A DNA stretch of 60,847 nucleotides from Isotricha intestinalis (lineage: Eukaryota; Ciliophora; Litostomatea; Vestibuliferida; Isotrichidae): assembly GCA_023807065.1 (NCBI GenBank), contig JAJJLU010000378.1:1-60847 (forward strand), written 5' to 3'. Within the stretch, counting starts at the first letter, position 1. The number at the start of each line of letters is the position of its first letter. The notes under the pieces were generated by a model, which was not told the origin of the DNA, did not search any database, and worked only from the letters and a program-made list of their open reading frames with translations. The translations under genes were made by a program, and so were the position numbers. Below are positions 9,681 through 21,040 of the stretch, one piece after another.

Positions 9681-11822
9681 ATGAGTTTCCAATCGCTAAA
9701 TAATTCAAAAGAAAAAAAAATAGAAAAAACTGAAAAAGAATTCCAAATAGGAAATTACTTAATAAAAAATACATTAGGACAAGGAACATTTGGTAGAGTA
9801 AAATTAGGAATATATTTACCAACAATGGAAAAAATGGCAATAAAAATATTAGAAAAGAGTAAAATACATGATAAAGATGATAAAATAAGAATAAATAGAG
9901 AATTTGAAATGTTAACAAAATTTAATCACATAAATGTAATATTAGTAACAGAAATATTTGAAAGTTCAAATAATTATTATTGTGTAATGGAATATTGTGA
10001 AGGAGGAGAATTATTTAATTATATAGTTAAAAAAAGAAGATTAAGTGAAGAAGAAAGTGCTTTTTTTTATTATCAATTAATAAATGGTTTAGAATATATT
10101 CATTCTTTAAATATGGTTCATAGAGATTTAAAACCAGAAAATTTATTATTAACTAAAGAACATATTTTAAAAATAATAGATTTTGGTTTATCTAATTATT
10201 ATAAAGATAAAAATAAATTATTATCTACTCCTTGTGGAAGCCCTTGTTATGCTTCTCCTGAAATGATTGCTGGAAAAAACTATGATGGATTTAAAATTGA
10301 TATTTGGAGCACTGGTATTATATTATATGCTATGTTATGTGGGTTTTTACCTTTTGAAGATAATGATAATGATCAATTGTTTAAAAAAATATTAGAATGT
10401 AAATTGGAATTTCCTAAATATGTTAAAGGAAATTCTAAAGATTTAATTCAAAAAATTTTAGTCACTAATCCTAAGGAAAGAATTACCATTAAAGATATTA
10501 AACAACATCCTTTTTATATTTTGGGAAAACATATTTTTGATAATAATTTTACTATTAAGGAATTTAATAGGAATAATTATAATGAAAATGAAATTGAATA
10601 TATTCAAATTGATGTTGATAAAAACACTATTGATTATGATAACAACAATGAAAATGAATGCAATAATAGAGAAAAAGAAAAAAATGAAAAAGATTTGAAA
10701 TTAGAAGAAAATATAAATGAAAAAATTGAAAAAGATATAAAAAAAGAATTAAAAAATGAAATATTAAAGAAAGAAAAAGAAAGAAAAGAAAAAGATAAAA
10801 ATAAACAAATAATAGCATTTAACACAGAAATATTAAATAATAATAAAAAATCAAAAAACAGAAAAATAATAGTAGATGGAATTAGAACATTAAATTTCCA
10901 TAAAAGACATCACTTAAAACAAAAAATAAATAATAATGATTTTTCAGAACAAATATCAAAGACAGAACCAAATACAATAACACAGAAAAAGATGATATAT
11001 CAAATAAAAACAAGTAAAAAATTGAATAATAAATTAGTATTTTCCCCAAAGAATAAATCAATAATAAAACCAATAATAAATAATTCAACAATAACTTCTA
11101 ATTTAAATAATTTAAGTAATATTAGTGATTATTCAAATTTACATTCAATGAGAATTCCTTTTTCTTCTTCTTTAACAAGAAAATATCATAGAATAAGTTC
11201 AAAAAAAAAACCAAATAATATAACTATAAAAAATACTGTTTATAATTTTAATATGATTGTTATTCCTTCTTCTCATCATAAAAAATCTATTTCAAAACCT
11301 CAATATTTAAATAATTCTACTAAATTATTTCATATGCTTAATAAAAGTGAGAGAAAAAAAAATCATTTAAAAGAAAAAAGGGATTTTTTAAATAATTATT
11401 ATTATGAAACTATTCAAAAAACTCATGAAAATTATTCAAAGAAAAAAATGCAAAAACTAAATATTCATAATTTAAATTATCATAATTATGGTAAAAGTGA
11501 TATTAATTTATATACAATCAGTCATAAAAGAAATAAAATAAATTCAATAAAATTAGGTGATTTCTATAAAAATAATTTAAAAACAAATAAAAATAGTATA
11601 AACACAATAAATAATATAAGTATAAATTCTAATGGTTCAAGACATTCAAAAATTTATTCTTATCAAACAACTTCAACAAGTGTTGGTAAGAATTTATTTA
11701 AAAATAATAATATAAATTATACTTATAATACTTCTAAATCAAAATCCAAATCAAAACAAAGTACAGAAAAAAAAATAAAAAACATTTGTATTAAAGATAT
11801 ACTTAAAAGACTTCGAAAATAA
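9681..11822 (+). CDS. SNF1/AMPK-type (CAMKL) serine/threonine kinase
   Basis: An active-looking kinase of the SNF1/AMPK catalytic-subunit group, which in other eukaryotes responds to energy stress. Kinase domain about residues 20-280: GQGTFGRV glycine loop, K55 (MAIKIL), HRDLKPENLLL with D149, DFG at D167, and an activation loop STPCGSPCYASPE in which T183 matches the threonine phosphorylated by LKB1-type kinases. The C-terminal 430 residues are Lys/Asn/Ser-rich with a Glu/Lys coiled stretch (about 325-375). I see neither a clear UBA nor a KA1 domain, so it could be another CAMKL member (MARK/BRSK-like) rather than AMPK itself. TOR, its usual antagonist, lies 12 kb away on the same chromosome. 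Confidence 0.88.
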   Translation: MSFQSLNNSKEKKIEKTEKEFQIGNYLIKNTLGQGTFGRVKLGIYLPTMEKMAIKILEKSKIHDKDDKIRINREFEMLTKFNHINVILVTEIFESSNNYYCVMEYCEGGELFNYIVKKRRLSEEESAFFYYQLINGLEYIHSLNMVHRDLKPENLLLTKEHILKIIDFGLSNYYKDKNKLLSTPCGSPCYASPEMIAGKNYDGFKIDIWSTGIILYAMLCGFLPFEDNDNDQLFKKILECKLEFPKYVKGNSKDLIQKILVTNPKERITIKDIKQHPFYILGKHIFDNNFTIKEFNRNNYNENEIEYIQIDVDKNTIDYDNNNENECNNREKEKNEKDLKLEENINEKIEKDIKKELKNEILKKEKERKEKDKNKQIIAFNTEILNNNKKSKNRKIIVDGIRTLNFHKRHHLKQKINNNDFSEQISKTEPNTITQKKMIYQIKTSKKLNNKLVFSPKNKSIIKPIINNSTITSNLNNLSNISDYSNLHSMRIPFSSSLTRKYHRISSKKKPNNITIKNTVYNFNMIVIPSSHHKKSISKPQYLNNSTKLFHMLNKSERKKNHLKEKRDFLNNYYYETIQKTHENYSKKKMQKLNIHNLNYHNYGKSDINLYTISHKRNKINSIKLGDFYKNNLKTNKNSINTINNISINSNGSRHSKIYSYQTTSTSVGKNLFKNNNINYTYNTSKSKSKSKQSTEKKIKNICIKDILKRLRK

Positions 11823-11962
11823 TTATATATTTTTTTTTTCATAGAATATAAATTATAATAATAGAATAATTTAAAAAAAAAAAATTTTAGAATAAAAAGT
11901 GTTCTCATTTAAAATAATTATTTTCTCTAATATTGAAAAAAATCAACTTAAAACTTGAAAAT

Positions 11963-14305
11963 TTAAGAATTAGGTTTTAAACATCTAAATTCAAAATTAT
12001 TCATATTAAATTCAACAGCATTTCCACTTAATTCAACATTATAAAAGTAATTATTCATGAAAGTAAAAGTATTATGTAGAAAAATGAAGCTTCCAGGTAA
12101 CACAACATTCATTTTACTAATACTAACATTACTAGGATCTGTACAATCTACTTTATAAACTTCTTTTTTATATTGAGTCCCATCAAATCCACCGCATAAA
12201 ATAAAATGATTATTACTAATTGGAATAACACCCATAGCACTTAATTGAATATTCATATTAGAAAATTCAATTTGTCTCCAACCAACGTTTAAATTATTAA
12301 AATCTAAATATTCACAATTACCAAGATAAGCACCTGTTTTATTGTCTAATATTTTATAACCTCCAATAACATAAACATATCTATTATTTATATATGCAAT
12401 AGTCGCATTTCCTCTTACTTCATTCATTTCTCCTGCAGATTTCCATTCAGATATATTTATTTCTGAATATTCGCTTCTTTTATTAAAGAAACCTGAACAT
12501 ACTAAAACTATTTTTCTATCTTTTAAATATATTATATTATGTCTTTCTCTTGCTTCTAACATTTTTCCATATGGCATTATACTTAATTCATATTCTAATG
12601 AATTTGGTATTTTTCCCACTATTATTAAAAAACATAAATTTGATAATGTTCTATTTATATACCCTCCTGTTAATAATACTGAACTATCTAAATTAATATA
12701 TTTGGAATTATCTGGGAAATTAATAAAGGATTCTGAAGGATTTTGGAAATTACTTTTTGTTACTTTTAATGTTTGAAATCCATTTGAAGGGTTAAATACT
12801 ATTAAAAAGTTTGAATGGATTTTTAAAAATATGAACAATTCATATTCTTCATTTTGCATATGATCTTTTTGGGATGGGTTTTGGGAATTTCTTATAATTT
12901 GAAATTCATTACCATTATTATTTGAATTGTTGGAATTTGGAGGAAACATATAATTATTATTTTGATTACTTGAATAACCAACATTATTTTCCAAATTATT
13001 TGTATTTTCTTTTGGATATTTCATATTAGAATTATTATCTTTCGGAAAACTATCATTATCATTATTATTAAAAATATTATTATTATTATTTTGCAAACCC
13101 ATATTATTATTTAGAGCATTACTTGAATAACCTTTATTATCATTTATTATAAAAGGTTTATTATTTTGATTTTGATATTGATTTTGATTTTGAGGAATAT
13201 AATTATTTTTATTATAAGATGAATTATTATTTTCAGGATTTATATTTTTTTGATTAACAATATTTTCAACTTTTTGAATAATTAAATCATCGTATTTTAA
13301 TTTATTAATTTTTTCGTGTGATTGAATGATATTTTTTTGAATGTCATTAATAATTCTATCAAATTCATCAAATTTATCACTTGAATTTAAATCTTTTAAA
13401 ATATCATTAATTTTTTTATCAATATCTTTAGATTTCCCTTTAAAAGCTTCAGTAGCATTTTTTATCATTTCAGAATTTTCTGAATTTTCTTTTTCAAATG
13501 ATTCAATTTGATTGCTTTTAATAACTTCTACTTTTTCAGTTTTAGAAAGGGAATCCCATTCATTTAAAAAATTTTGTATATTTTGTAATAATTTTTCATT
13601 TTCTTTTAAAGGATGATTCATTCTATTTGAGCATTCATCTTTATAAAAAACATTAATATTTTCATTTAATTTTTTATGAATTTCATTATCTTTTTCTAAA
13701 ATAAAATCAATTTTTTTTTTTAAATCTTCTAATTTATTTTGTCTTCTGTTAAAATAACTTTCAAGAATTTTTTCATGATTAGAAATAATTTTATCAATTT
13801 CTTGATAATTAACTCTAAATCTAATAGAATTATTAACTTTAGCTCTTAAATCATCTAAATGTAATTTAGCATTTCTGAAATAATCTTCTATTCTGGTTTT
13901 AGCAAAATTAATATGATCATTATGAAAATCAATGACACAAGTATCACAACATAAAACTTTACATTTAGAACAAAATCTTGTTGCTTGAATATCAATATTA
14001 AATTTATTTTTATGATCATCACATCTTAAATCTATATTTTGCATAAAATGACCTGTACTCATTATTCCAGGATTAAAATTATTATTTGTATTATATTGAG
14101 AATCTTTAACATACACATTATTTAATGGAAATTCTGATAATCTATTTTGTATTTCTTTATTATCTAAATTATGTACGTTTTGAATTGGGTTTTCTGGAAT
14201 TGACATTTTTTGATTATTTTCTTTGTCTTCTTCTACTTCTATTTCTGAATTTTTTTCCTGGTTTGATGCATCGTTAATTCCCTCAACTTGGTTTTCATCT
14301 GACAT
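11963..14305 (-). CDS. B-box zinc finger, coiled-coil and kelch-repeat protein
   Basis: A 780-residue multidomain protein of a type common in ciliates. Around residues 90-140 is a B-box: paired Cys/His ligands in RCDDHK, CSKCKVLCCDTC and FHNDHINFA. A long coiled-coil follows (about 150-350) as in TRIM-like proteins, but there is no N-terminal RING. An Asn-rich spacer spans about 355-490. The C-terminal 280 residues contain kelch-like blades (VLVCSGFF, VYVIGGYK, HFILCGGFDGTQYK), enough for a beta-propeller. It is probably a protein-interaction scaffold, perhaps cytoskeletal; without a RING it is unlikely to be an E3 by itself. It faces the SNF1-type gene convergently with a 140-base gap. Confidence 0.82.
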   Translation of the reverse strand: MSDENQVEGINDASNQEKNSEIEVEEDKENNQKMSIPENPIQNVHNLDNKEIQNRLSEFPLNNVYVKDSQYNTNNNFNPGIMSTGHFMQNIDLRCDDHKNKFNIDIQATRFCSKCKVLCCDTCVIDFHNDHINFAKTRIEDYFRNAKLHLDDLRAKVNNSIRFRVNYQEIDKIISNHEKILESYFNRRQNKLEDLKKKIDFILEKDNEIHKKLNENINVFYKDECSNRMNHPLKENEKLLQNIQNFLNEWDSLSKTEKVEVIKSNQIESFEKENSENSEMIKNATEAFKGKSKDIDKKINDILKDLNSSDKFDEFDRIINDIQKNIIQSHEKINKLKYDDLIIQKVENIVNQKNINPENNNSSYNKNNYIPQNQNQYQNQNNKPFIINDNKGYSSNALNNNMGLQNNNNNIFNNNDNDSFPKDNNSNMKYPKENTNNLENNVGYSSNQNNNYMFPPNSNNSNNNGNEFQIIRNSQNPSQKDHMQNEEYELFIFLKIHSNFLIVFNPSNGFQTLKVTKSNFQNPSESFINFPDNSKYINLDSSVLLTGGYINRTLSNLCFLIIVGKIPNSLEYELSIMPYGKMLEARERHNIIYLKDRKIVLVCSGFFNKRSEYSEINISEWKSAGEMNEVRGNATIAYINNRYVYVIGGYKILDNKTGAYLGNCEYLDFNNLNVGWRQIEFSNMNIQLSAMGVIPISNNHFILCGGFDGTQYKKEVYKVDCTDPSNVSISKMNVVLPGSFIFLHNTFTFMNNYFYNVELSGNAVEFNMNNFEFRCLKPNS

Positions 14306-14638
14306 TTTTTTGTATAAATGATTTTTTTTGGAGGAATTATATATTTTGAGCTTTGGTTTTGATTGTTATTATTTTTTTTTATGAGAAAACTTTTTTATTT
14401 TCTGGATTTATTTTTAATTAATTATAAATTAAATTAAATTAATTTTAATATTTTGTATTTTAAAGATTAATTAATGATTGGTTATAATAGATTATTTATA
14501 TAATGTAACCCTATAGAATGGAGTTTATTTTCTATATACAAATTATTTTTTTCAAAATATTTTTTAAAAAATTAAATTTTTAATAATATTCGCTATAAAA
14601 TAAAAAATATATATATATCTTACACTATATACTTTTCT
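14306..14638. other. intergenic region
   Basis: 333 bases between two minus-strand genes, containing the presumed promoter of the B-box/kelch gene and the 3' end of the large membrane-protein gene. I see no ORF, repeat or RNA-like structure in it. Confidence 0.5.
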
Positions 14639-17600
14639 TTATTTATATAAAATTGAATTAATTAAACACTTATTAAAAAAATCAACTTTTTCAGTTTCAC
14701 TTTCAAATTTTTTTAAATGAATAATATAAGAGATAGTAATTATTAACATCACAATAATTTGTGTTATAAATAATAAAGATTCAATTTTAATAATATAAAC
14801 TCTATAATTATCAAAATCTTTACTAAAAAGAATAAAATATATGACAGATAATTTTTTAGTTATTTTCATAGTTTCCAAAATGCAAGTCAAAAAAAAAGGA
14901 TCATTTAATCTTTCAAAATTAGATTTTTCAGATCGTTTTTCATGAATAAAATCTTCATAATAACTTATTAAAGTATTTGAAATAGTATCAATTGCATTAT
15001 TATATCCTTCAGAATTAATTCCATTTCCTAAATTAGAACAATCATAATATAAAGAATCATAAGTATCATCAACTAAATAAGATAATTCTTTAATATAATC
15101 ATTATCTTTATTTTCTATTATAAATTTTGCAAAAGTTTCACAAAATTTATTGGAAAAAAATTTAGTATGAATATTTTTCACTAAAACTAAATGTTTATTT
15201 ATTATTCCTGAAGGAATAGCATCTAATTTTGTTTTAATTGAAAAATAACATATTTGTAATTCTTCAAAAACATTATGTAAATTAGAATTAGTCATTTCTT
15301 CATTAACATTATTACAATCTGAAGTATATTTATTTGCTTTATAATCAAATATTATAGGCTCATTTTTTAATATCATTAATCCATATAAAAATACTATTTG
15401 AGTATTATATTTTAAATATAAAAATATTTCATTTTCAGTTTGAGTTACTGATTTAGTTGTATTTATTATTTTTATTGATAATAATATTTGTAATGAAGCA
15501 ACTGATATAAAACATATTATCATAATAAATAAAAAGAGAAGGAAATTAAAATATAATATTGGTTTTTCTAATAAATTTTTTCCAGTAGATAAATATTTTT
15601 TTTGTAAATTTTTCTCTTTTTCAGAGTTAATTAAATGATTTTTAGAAATACTTTTATTATTAGTCATATTATTATTCTTACTTTCATTTAATAATTTTAA
15701 TGAAGATTTATTAGATCTTGAAGTAGAATTAATTAAATTAACATTTGATTTATTAGTTACATTTGAAACATTTGATACATTAGAATAAGTAGGATTATTA
15801 TTTGAAGAAGTACTTTTATTATTTGTTGAATTTTCTCTATCTTCTTTATTTGGAACTATAATATTATTTTTTTTTTGAAAAAAATCATTTTGATTTTTAA
15901 ATTGTAATGAATTTCTTTTTACTTTTCGTATATTTACATTTGTATTAAAAACACTTTTTTTTTGTAATTTAGTTAAATTATATGACGTTTGCTTTTTTAA
16001 TATATTAAATAATTTTGGTGAATCAACTATTTTTGATTCAGAAAAATTTTTTGATAATTCATTCATTTGATTTTTATTTTCCATTATTTCCTTTTCAAAT
16101 TCTTTATATTCTTTTTCTTGATAAGAAAAATTTTTTAGTTGAATTGGTTGAACTTTAATAGATTTATATTTATCATATTGATCGGTCATAATATTTTTTA
16201 AAATAAATTCTTCAATATTATTTTGAACAATTTCAATATCATCTATTTTAGAATGAATATTATTGGCTCTTGAATAATTATCAATATAATCTAAAATAAA
16301 AGAAATTTTTAAATTAATATAATTATTAAAAAAACGTAATCTTATATAACCTAAATAATAATTAGTAAAAAGAACTGAAGTTTTTCTTAAAAATAAAAAA
16401 AATTGAAGAATAGTAAAAATAGAAAAAGTAATTGAAACTAATAAAACAATTATTGAAATTTTTTTTTGAAGAGAAATTTCATCTGCTATTAATTTATGAA
16501 AAAATTTATTTTGGCATTCACTTGCAATATAAGTAAAATATAAAGAATAATTTTCTAAAAATTCAATATAAGCTAAAGCTCTCACAAAATATTCTCCATC
16601 ATCAAATTCTGAATTATTAATCATTTCATTATTAAAATAATAATCACTATTATTATATATAACTGGTATTTTTCCTCCAAATTTAATAGGATGTAAAATA
16701 ACATGAATTAAACATTCAAATATACTTTTTTCATAAAAAGTTTTTGTACCATTAATAAAAGGAATAGAATAATTTCCTTTTAAATTTAAATAAGGATAAA
16801 TATTTTTTCTTGCTTTATCATCTTTACAAAGAAATTCATTATATCTTGTTTGATAAATAATATATTCTTGATATCTTTTGGATAATTGTTCATTATTATA
16901 TTCCCAACTATTATTATATTTTCCATATATAATTTCATTTTGAAGTCCATTTGCCATATATTGCATTAATAAAACTTTAATTGAAATTTGATTTACTATT
17001 TGTATATACATATTTCCTTCTCCAAAAGTTAAAACATATTTTTTTAAATTTAATATTTCTCTTATTTTAAAATTAAACATTATTATAAATGCTGCATAAA
17101 ATATAAATGATATTATTGAAGGAAGATATTGTTCTGTAAAAGTAAATGATTCTATTTTAATCATAAAACTTGCTTTTAAACTTTTTTTAGACATTTCATT
17201 ATAATTTAATATTTCTTTATCTTCTTTATCTTTAATTGTTTTTTCGTCTTCTATTTCATTATTTGATTCTTTACTTCTTACTTCAGAAAGGGAAATTTTA
17301 AAATATTTTTTAAGTAATATAATACATAATTTATTTACATTTTTTACTTTTTTTAATAAAAACCAAAATCTAGATTCTTTATCAAAAGATTGAGGGGTTG
17401 AAGTCATTTCTTCTATATTTGTTAAAGTTGAAGATTCAAAATTTTCTTTATTATTATTTTTGTTATTTGGATTTAAAACTATTTTTTTGAGATTTTGATG
17501 AATTAATTTTTCTAAGTAAATTATACTACTTTCTTGAAATGAAGTTTTTGTTTCTTTTAATTTTATTACTATTGAAAAAATATAAAATTTTTTTTCTTTA

Positions 17601-20251
17601 TTTAATCCTACTATTAATTTTCTTTGTTCATAAACTCCATTTACTATAAAATCAAATTTAACTTTTAAAATTGTTTCTTGAAAATTTCTTAATTTAATTA
17701 TAATTTTAGAAAACTCATCTTCTGTAATTTGTCCATTTTCTCTCATAAATTTATCATTAATATTATTTAAAATACTTAGTAAATCAATTTCAAAACTACC
17801 TTTTTTTTTTAATTTCCCAATTTTAAAAATTTCTAAAATATTAATTTTATATCTTGTAAGAACATTAGAATTTAAAAATAAATAATCTTCAAATCCTCTA
17901 CTAATTGAAGTTATTTTCCCTATTTTATTTGTAAAAAAAAAACAAGTTCCAGCTAAATTATTATCTTTATCATCTGTTTTAGTACTAAAACTTTTATTTC
18001 TTTTTAAAATTCTATCTATATTAATTTTTTCTAATTGAATATATAATTGAATTCCTTTTTGAGTTGAAATTGCATCTCCTTTCATTTCATACAAAGAAAT
18101 ATATTTAAATTTATCTTGAAGACAAAATTCTTTAAAATTTACAAAATCAAGTCCATCTGATAAATAAAGTTGAAATAAATAATTATAACATTTTGAATAA
18201 ATCTTAGGAAATATATCTACAAAATTTAAAGAGAGAAAGTCATCTTTTGAATATTTTAACTTTTTTACTAAATCATCTGAAATATATTTTGGTTTAAAAT
18301 ATAAATGCTCATTTATATAAGATACAATCATTGTTATTATATATACTTCTTTTTCTGAGTCTTTTAAAGATATTTGATTTGAAAAAAATTTATTCATTGG
18401 CTTAATTAAATCTTTTGGTATTTCACTTAATAAAAATTCAAAAGGAGTTGTTATTTTTTTTATTGGATAATATATTGAGCAATTTATTTTATTAAATAAA
18501 TTTTTTAGTTTTTGAATGTAATTTGAATAAAAAATAAAAAAATTTTTGATTAATATTGAAAAATAATTAAATGTAATTTCTTCTTCATTAAATACTTTCA
18601 TTATACGTTGAAAACTTATTAATAAATCTTTTATTTTTTTTTCAATTTTTAAAAGTTTGTTTGAAGAATTAAAATTTCTAATAAATTGAAATATTAAATG
18701 TACTTCATTTTCTTTTTCATCATTTAATTGAATTTTTTCTAATTGTTTTTCCTTTTCATTTTTATAAAATTGGTATATTTTTTTTTTTAAAATATATAAT
18801 TGAAGATTTGACAATTTATTTTTTTTAATTGTATTATTAAATGTAATAGTTTCAATCATAAATAAACATTTAAAATATTTTCTTTCAAAAGCAAAACAAA
18901 AAGTTATTAAAATTGATACAATATTATAAAATTTTTTTGAATAAGGAATATTCCAAAAAGTAATATTTTTAAATTCATTTATAAAATAATTATATAATAT
19001 AGGACAATTTTCTTGTAATTTGATTCTTTCTCCCATTAAATTATTTTTATTTTTCATAAATTCAATACAACTAGAAATTTCTTTATCAAATTGTTCATAA
19101 GAATAAATATGACAAAAAAAACACTTTGTAGTATCTAAAGCACATTTTGGAACATGAACTCTTGTTTTTAATGATTTATTAAATTTCTTAAAAATAATTT
19201 TTAATTCATTTGGTCTATCCATATAATAAATTAAATTAAAAACTTTCATTATACAATTATTATAAGATTGAAATCTTTTTGAATTAAATTCTGAAAAATT
19301 TTTTGCCAATACTTTAAATTCAATTTTATAATAAATATGTGTTAATAATATCGCTAATATTATTTCAACAAATACTTTTATTACTAAAATTGCATTATCT
19401 TCTTGTAATATAAATATATTATCAATATAATAACTTTTTAAACTAAAAAATTCAATTATTGATGATGAAAAACACAAAGAAAAAAAAAATCTAAAACAAG
19501 CATCAATATAAAATCTATAATAATATAATAAATGATTCAAAAAATAATAAATATATAGAATACAAAAAAGAATCCTTATAATTATTTTTATTTTTATTAC
19601 ATTTTTTTCTTTAAGATTAAATTCAAGTTGAACAGGAATTTGGAGTAATGAAAAAAAAAAAGAAAATATATCAATTTTCCCTATTTCATTCGTTAATATT
19701 GAAGAATTCCCTATAAAACATGGTTCTTTTATTAAAACACTTGAAAAAAGCATATCCAAAAAAATCATGAAAAATAAACATAAACATATTATTCCAATTT
19801 GTAAATAATAAACTCTTGAAGAAACTTCATTTTTAATTTTATCATTAAAAATTATTTCAGTATAAAAAGAATAAAAATAAACATTAAAAATATATAAAAG
19901 AAATGTTGATTTTTCTAAAAAAGAATGATATAAATAAATTGAATGCTCATAAAATTTAACTTTTATAATGATTATAACGATTCTAATAATTAGGAAAAAA
20001 TTTACTGATAAAATAAAATTTGAAAGAAAAACACTATTAAAATCATAAATAAATTCTGAAAAAGTAAATTTTCTTAAATAATATGATATTCCAGAATAAG
20101 AAGAAATTTTCCAATCATGAGTAATGCTCATTAATGGTAATAATTTAATTAATATTATTATTGTTGCTAATATCCTGTGAAGAGTAATATATCCAAAAAA
20201 TTTAAAAAATTCAATATCTCCTTTTTTATATTCCCTTATGTTTGAATCCAT
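14639..20251 (-). CDS. giant multi-pass membrane protein with PAS-like domain (TmcB/TmcC-like)
   Basis: A single-exon protein of 1,870 residues. The N-terminal third holds a series of hydrophobic helices (roughly eight to ten between residues 15 and 330, and more near 440). A soluble region follows with a PAS-like core around 760-880 (GTCFFFTNKIGKITSIS, then a loop and FEDYLFLN). Further helices occur near 1035-1060 and 1260-1290 with a large, apparently extracellular loop between them, and again near 1575 and 1830. This layout resembles the family annotated in ciliates and Dictyostelium as TmcB/TmcC (tiny macrocysts), which combines many membrane spans with PAS domains. The molecular function of the family is unclear; a sensory receptor or channel-like role is inference. 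Confidence 0.75.
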   Translation of the reverse strand: MDSNIREYKKGDIEFFKFFGYITLHRILATIIILIKLLPLMSITHDWKISSYSGISYYLRKFTFSEFIYDFNSVFLSNFILSVNFFLIIRIVIIIIKVKFYEHSIYLYHSFLEKSTFLLYIFNVYFYSFYTEIIFNDKIKNEVSSRVYYLQIGIICLCLFFMIFLDMLFSSVLIKEPCFIGNSSILTNEIGKIDIFSFFFSLLQIPVQLEFNLKEKNVIKIKIIIRILFCILYIYYFLNHLLYYYRFYIDACFRFFFSLCFSSSIIEFFSLKSYYIDNIFILQEDNAILVIKVFVEIILAILLTHIYYKIEFKVLAKNFSEFNSKRFQSYNNCIMKVFNLIYYMDRPNELKIIFKKFNKSLKTRVHVPKCALDTTKCFFCHIYSYEQFDKEISSCIEFMKNKNNLMGERIKLQENCPILYNYFINEFKNITFWNIPYSKKFYNIVSILITFCFAFERKYFKCLFMIETITFNNTIKKNKLSNLQLYILKKKIYQFYKNEKEKQLEKIQLNDEKENEVHLIFQFIRNFNSSNKLLKIEKKIKDLLISFQRIMKVFNEEEITFNYFSILIKNFFIFYSNYIQKLKNLFNKINCSIYYPIKKITTPFEFLLSEIPKDLIKPMNKFFSNQISLKDSEKEVYIITMIVSYINEHLYFKPKYISDDLVKKLKYSKDDFLSLNFVDIFPKIYSKCYNYLFQLYLSDGLDFVNFKEFCLQDKFKYISLYEMKGDAISTQKGIQLYIQLEKINIDRILKRNKSFSTKTDDKDNNLAGTCFFFTNKIGKITSISRGFEDYLFLNSNVLTRYKINILEIFKIGKLKKKGSFEIDLLSILNNINDKFMRENGQITEDEFSKIIIKLRNFQETILKVKFDFIVNGVYEQRKLIVGLNKEKKFYIFSIVIKLKETKTSFQESSIIYLEKLIHQNLKKIVLNPNNKNNNKENFESSTLTNIEEMTSTPQSFDKESRFWFLLKKVKNVNKLCIILLKKYFKISLSEVRSKESNNEIEDEKTIKDKEDKEILNYNEMSKKSLKASFMIKIESFTFTEQYLPSIISFIFYAAFIIMFNFKIREILNLKKYVLTFGEGNMYIQIVNQISIKVLLMQYMANGLQNEIIYGKYNNSWEYNNEQLSKRYQEYIIYQTRYNEFLCKDDKARKNIYPYLNLKGNYSIPFINGTKTFYEKSIFECLIHVILHPIKFGGKIPVIYNNSDYYFNNEMINNSEFDDGEYFVRALAYIEFLENYSLYFTYIASECQNKFFHKLIADEISLQKKISIIVLLVSITFSIFTILQFFLFLRKTSVLFTNYYLGYIRLRFFNNYINLKISFILDYIDNYSRANNIHSKIDDIEIVQNNIEEFILKNIMTDQYDKYKSIKVQPIQLKNFSYQEKEYKEFEKEIMENKNQMNELSKNFSESKIVDSPKLFNILKKQTSYNLTKLQKKSVFNTNVNIRKVKRNSLQFKNQNDFFQKKNNIIVPNKEDRENSTNNKSTSSNNNPTYSNVSNVSNVTNKSNVNLINSTSRSNKSSLKLLNESKNNNMTNNKSISKNHLINSEKEKNLQKKYLSTGKNLLEKPILYFNFLLFLFIMIICFISVASLQILLSIKIINTTKSVTQTENEIFLYLKYNTQIVFLYGLMILKNEPIIFDYKANKYTSDCNNVNEEMTNSNLHNVFEELQICYFSIKTKLDAIPSGIINKHLVLVKNIHTKFFSNKFCETFAKFIIENKDNDYIKELSYLVDDTYDSLYYDCSNLGNGINSEGYNNAIDTISNTLISYYEDFIHEKRSEKSNFERLNDPFFLTCILETMKITKKLSVIYFILFSKDFDNYRVYIIKIESLLFITQIIVMLIITISYIIHLKKFESETEKVDFFNKCLINSILYK

Positions 20252-20375
20252 TTATATAAATATTTTAAATATTTACTTGTTGATTTTTAAATTATTTTTT
20301 TTTTCAAATGAAAATATAAAATACTAAAACAAAGTAAATTATTTAATAACAATAATTATAAAATATTTGTTAAAA

Positions 20376-20852
20376 ATGGATAATGTAAATTTGATTAATA
20401 ATAGTGAATTATCTTCTAAATTAAATTTAAATATCTCAAAAGGAGATATAGATTTGCCTTATAAATCTCCAAATAATTATCAATTTTATTTTGATAATAT
20501 TCAAGTTGTTGGTAATGATAATTTTAAAGAAGATTATTATAAAATATTTAAAGTTGATAGAAGAGGAAATAATTCAATCAATCATACTCCACAAACTTCT
20601 TCATCATCTTCAACAAACAAAACTATTAATTCTAATGTTAAATATAATAATCTGAATAATAATTATAAAGAAAAAAATTGTGTTATTGAAAATAATTTTG
20701 TTAAACAAAATAAAAATAAATTAGAAAATGAAGATATTATAAATCAAGAATATAATAACAAAGATATTGTAAAAGATTATACTTGTAAAAATTTAAAAAA
20801 GAAAGAATGGAATGAAGAAAAAATGCAAAGTTCATGTTGTTTATTATTTTAA
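20376..20852 (+). CDS. small Asn-rich protein with CLLF prenylation box
   Basis: A 158-residue polar protein starting at the ATG at 20376; a slightly longer frame would need a TTG start. No known domain is recognisable; it is rich in Asn, Lys and Ser. The very end reads SSCCLLF, a fit to a CaaX box (C-L-L-F, where X = Phe favours geranylgeranylation) preceded by a second Cys that could be palmitoylated, as in Rho/Ras-type proteins. It lacks any GTPase motif, so it may be a small membrane-tethered adaptor. Its start is only about 124 bases from that of the giant membrane protein, transcribed in the opposite direction. Confidence 0.6.
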   Translation: MDNVNLINNSELSSKLNLNISKGDIDLPYKSPNNYQFYFDNIQVVGNDNFKEDYYKIFKVDRRGNNSINHTPQTSSSSSTNKTINSNVKYNNLNNNYKEKNCVIENNFVKQNKNKLENEDIINQEYNNKDIVKDYTCKNLKKKEWNEEKMQSSCCLLF

Positions 20853-21040
20853 TTCAAATAAAATTGTTTTCGAATAATTATGAGAATATAATAATTGTTA
20901 TAATTATTATATACAGATAATTAATAATTTTTATTTATTGATACTATCAATTAAAAAATTAAAACACAAATTTTTTTTAGCAATTATATTAAAAATTCAA
21001 TTAATGTATTATTTATAAAAAAAATATTTATTCATTAGAT

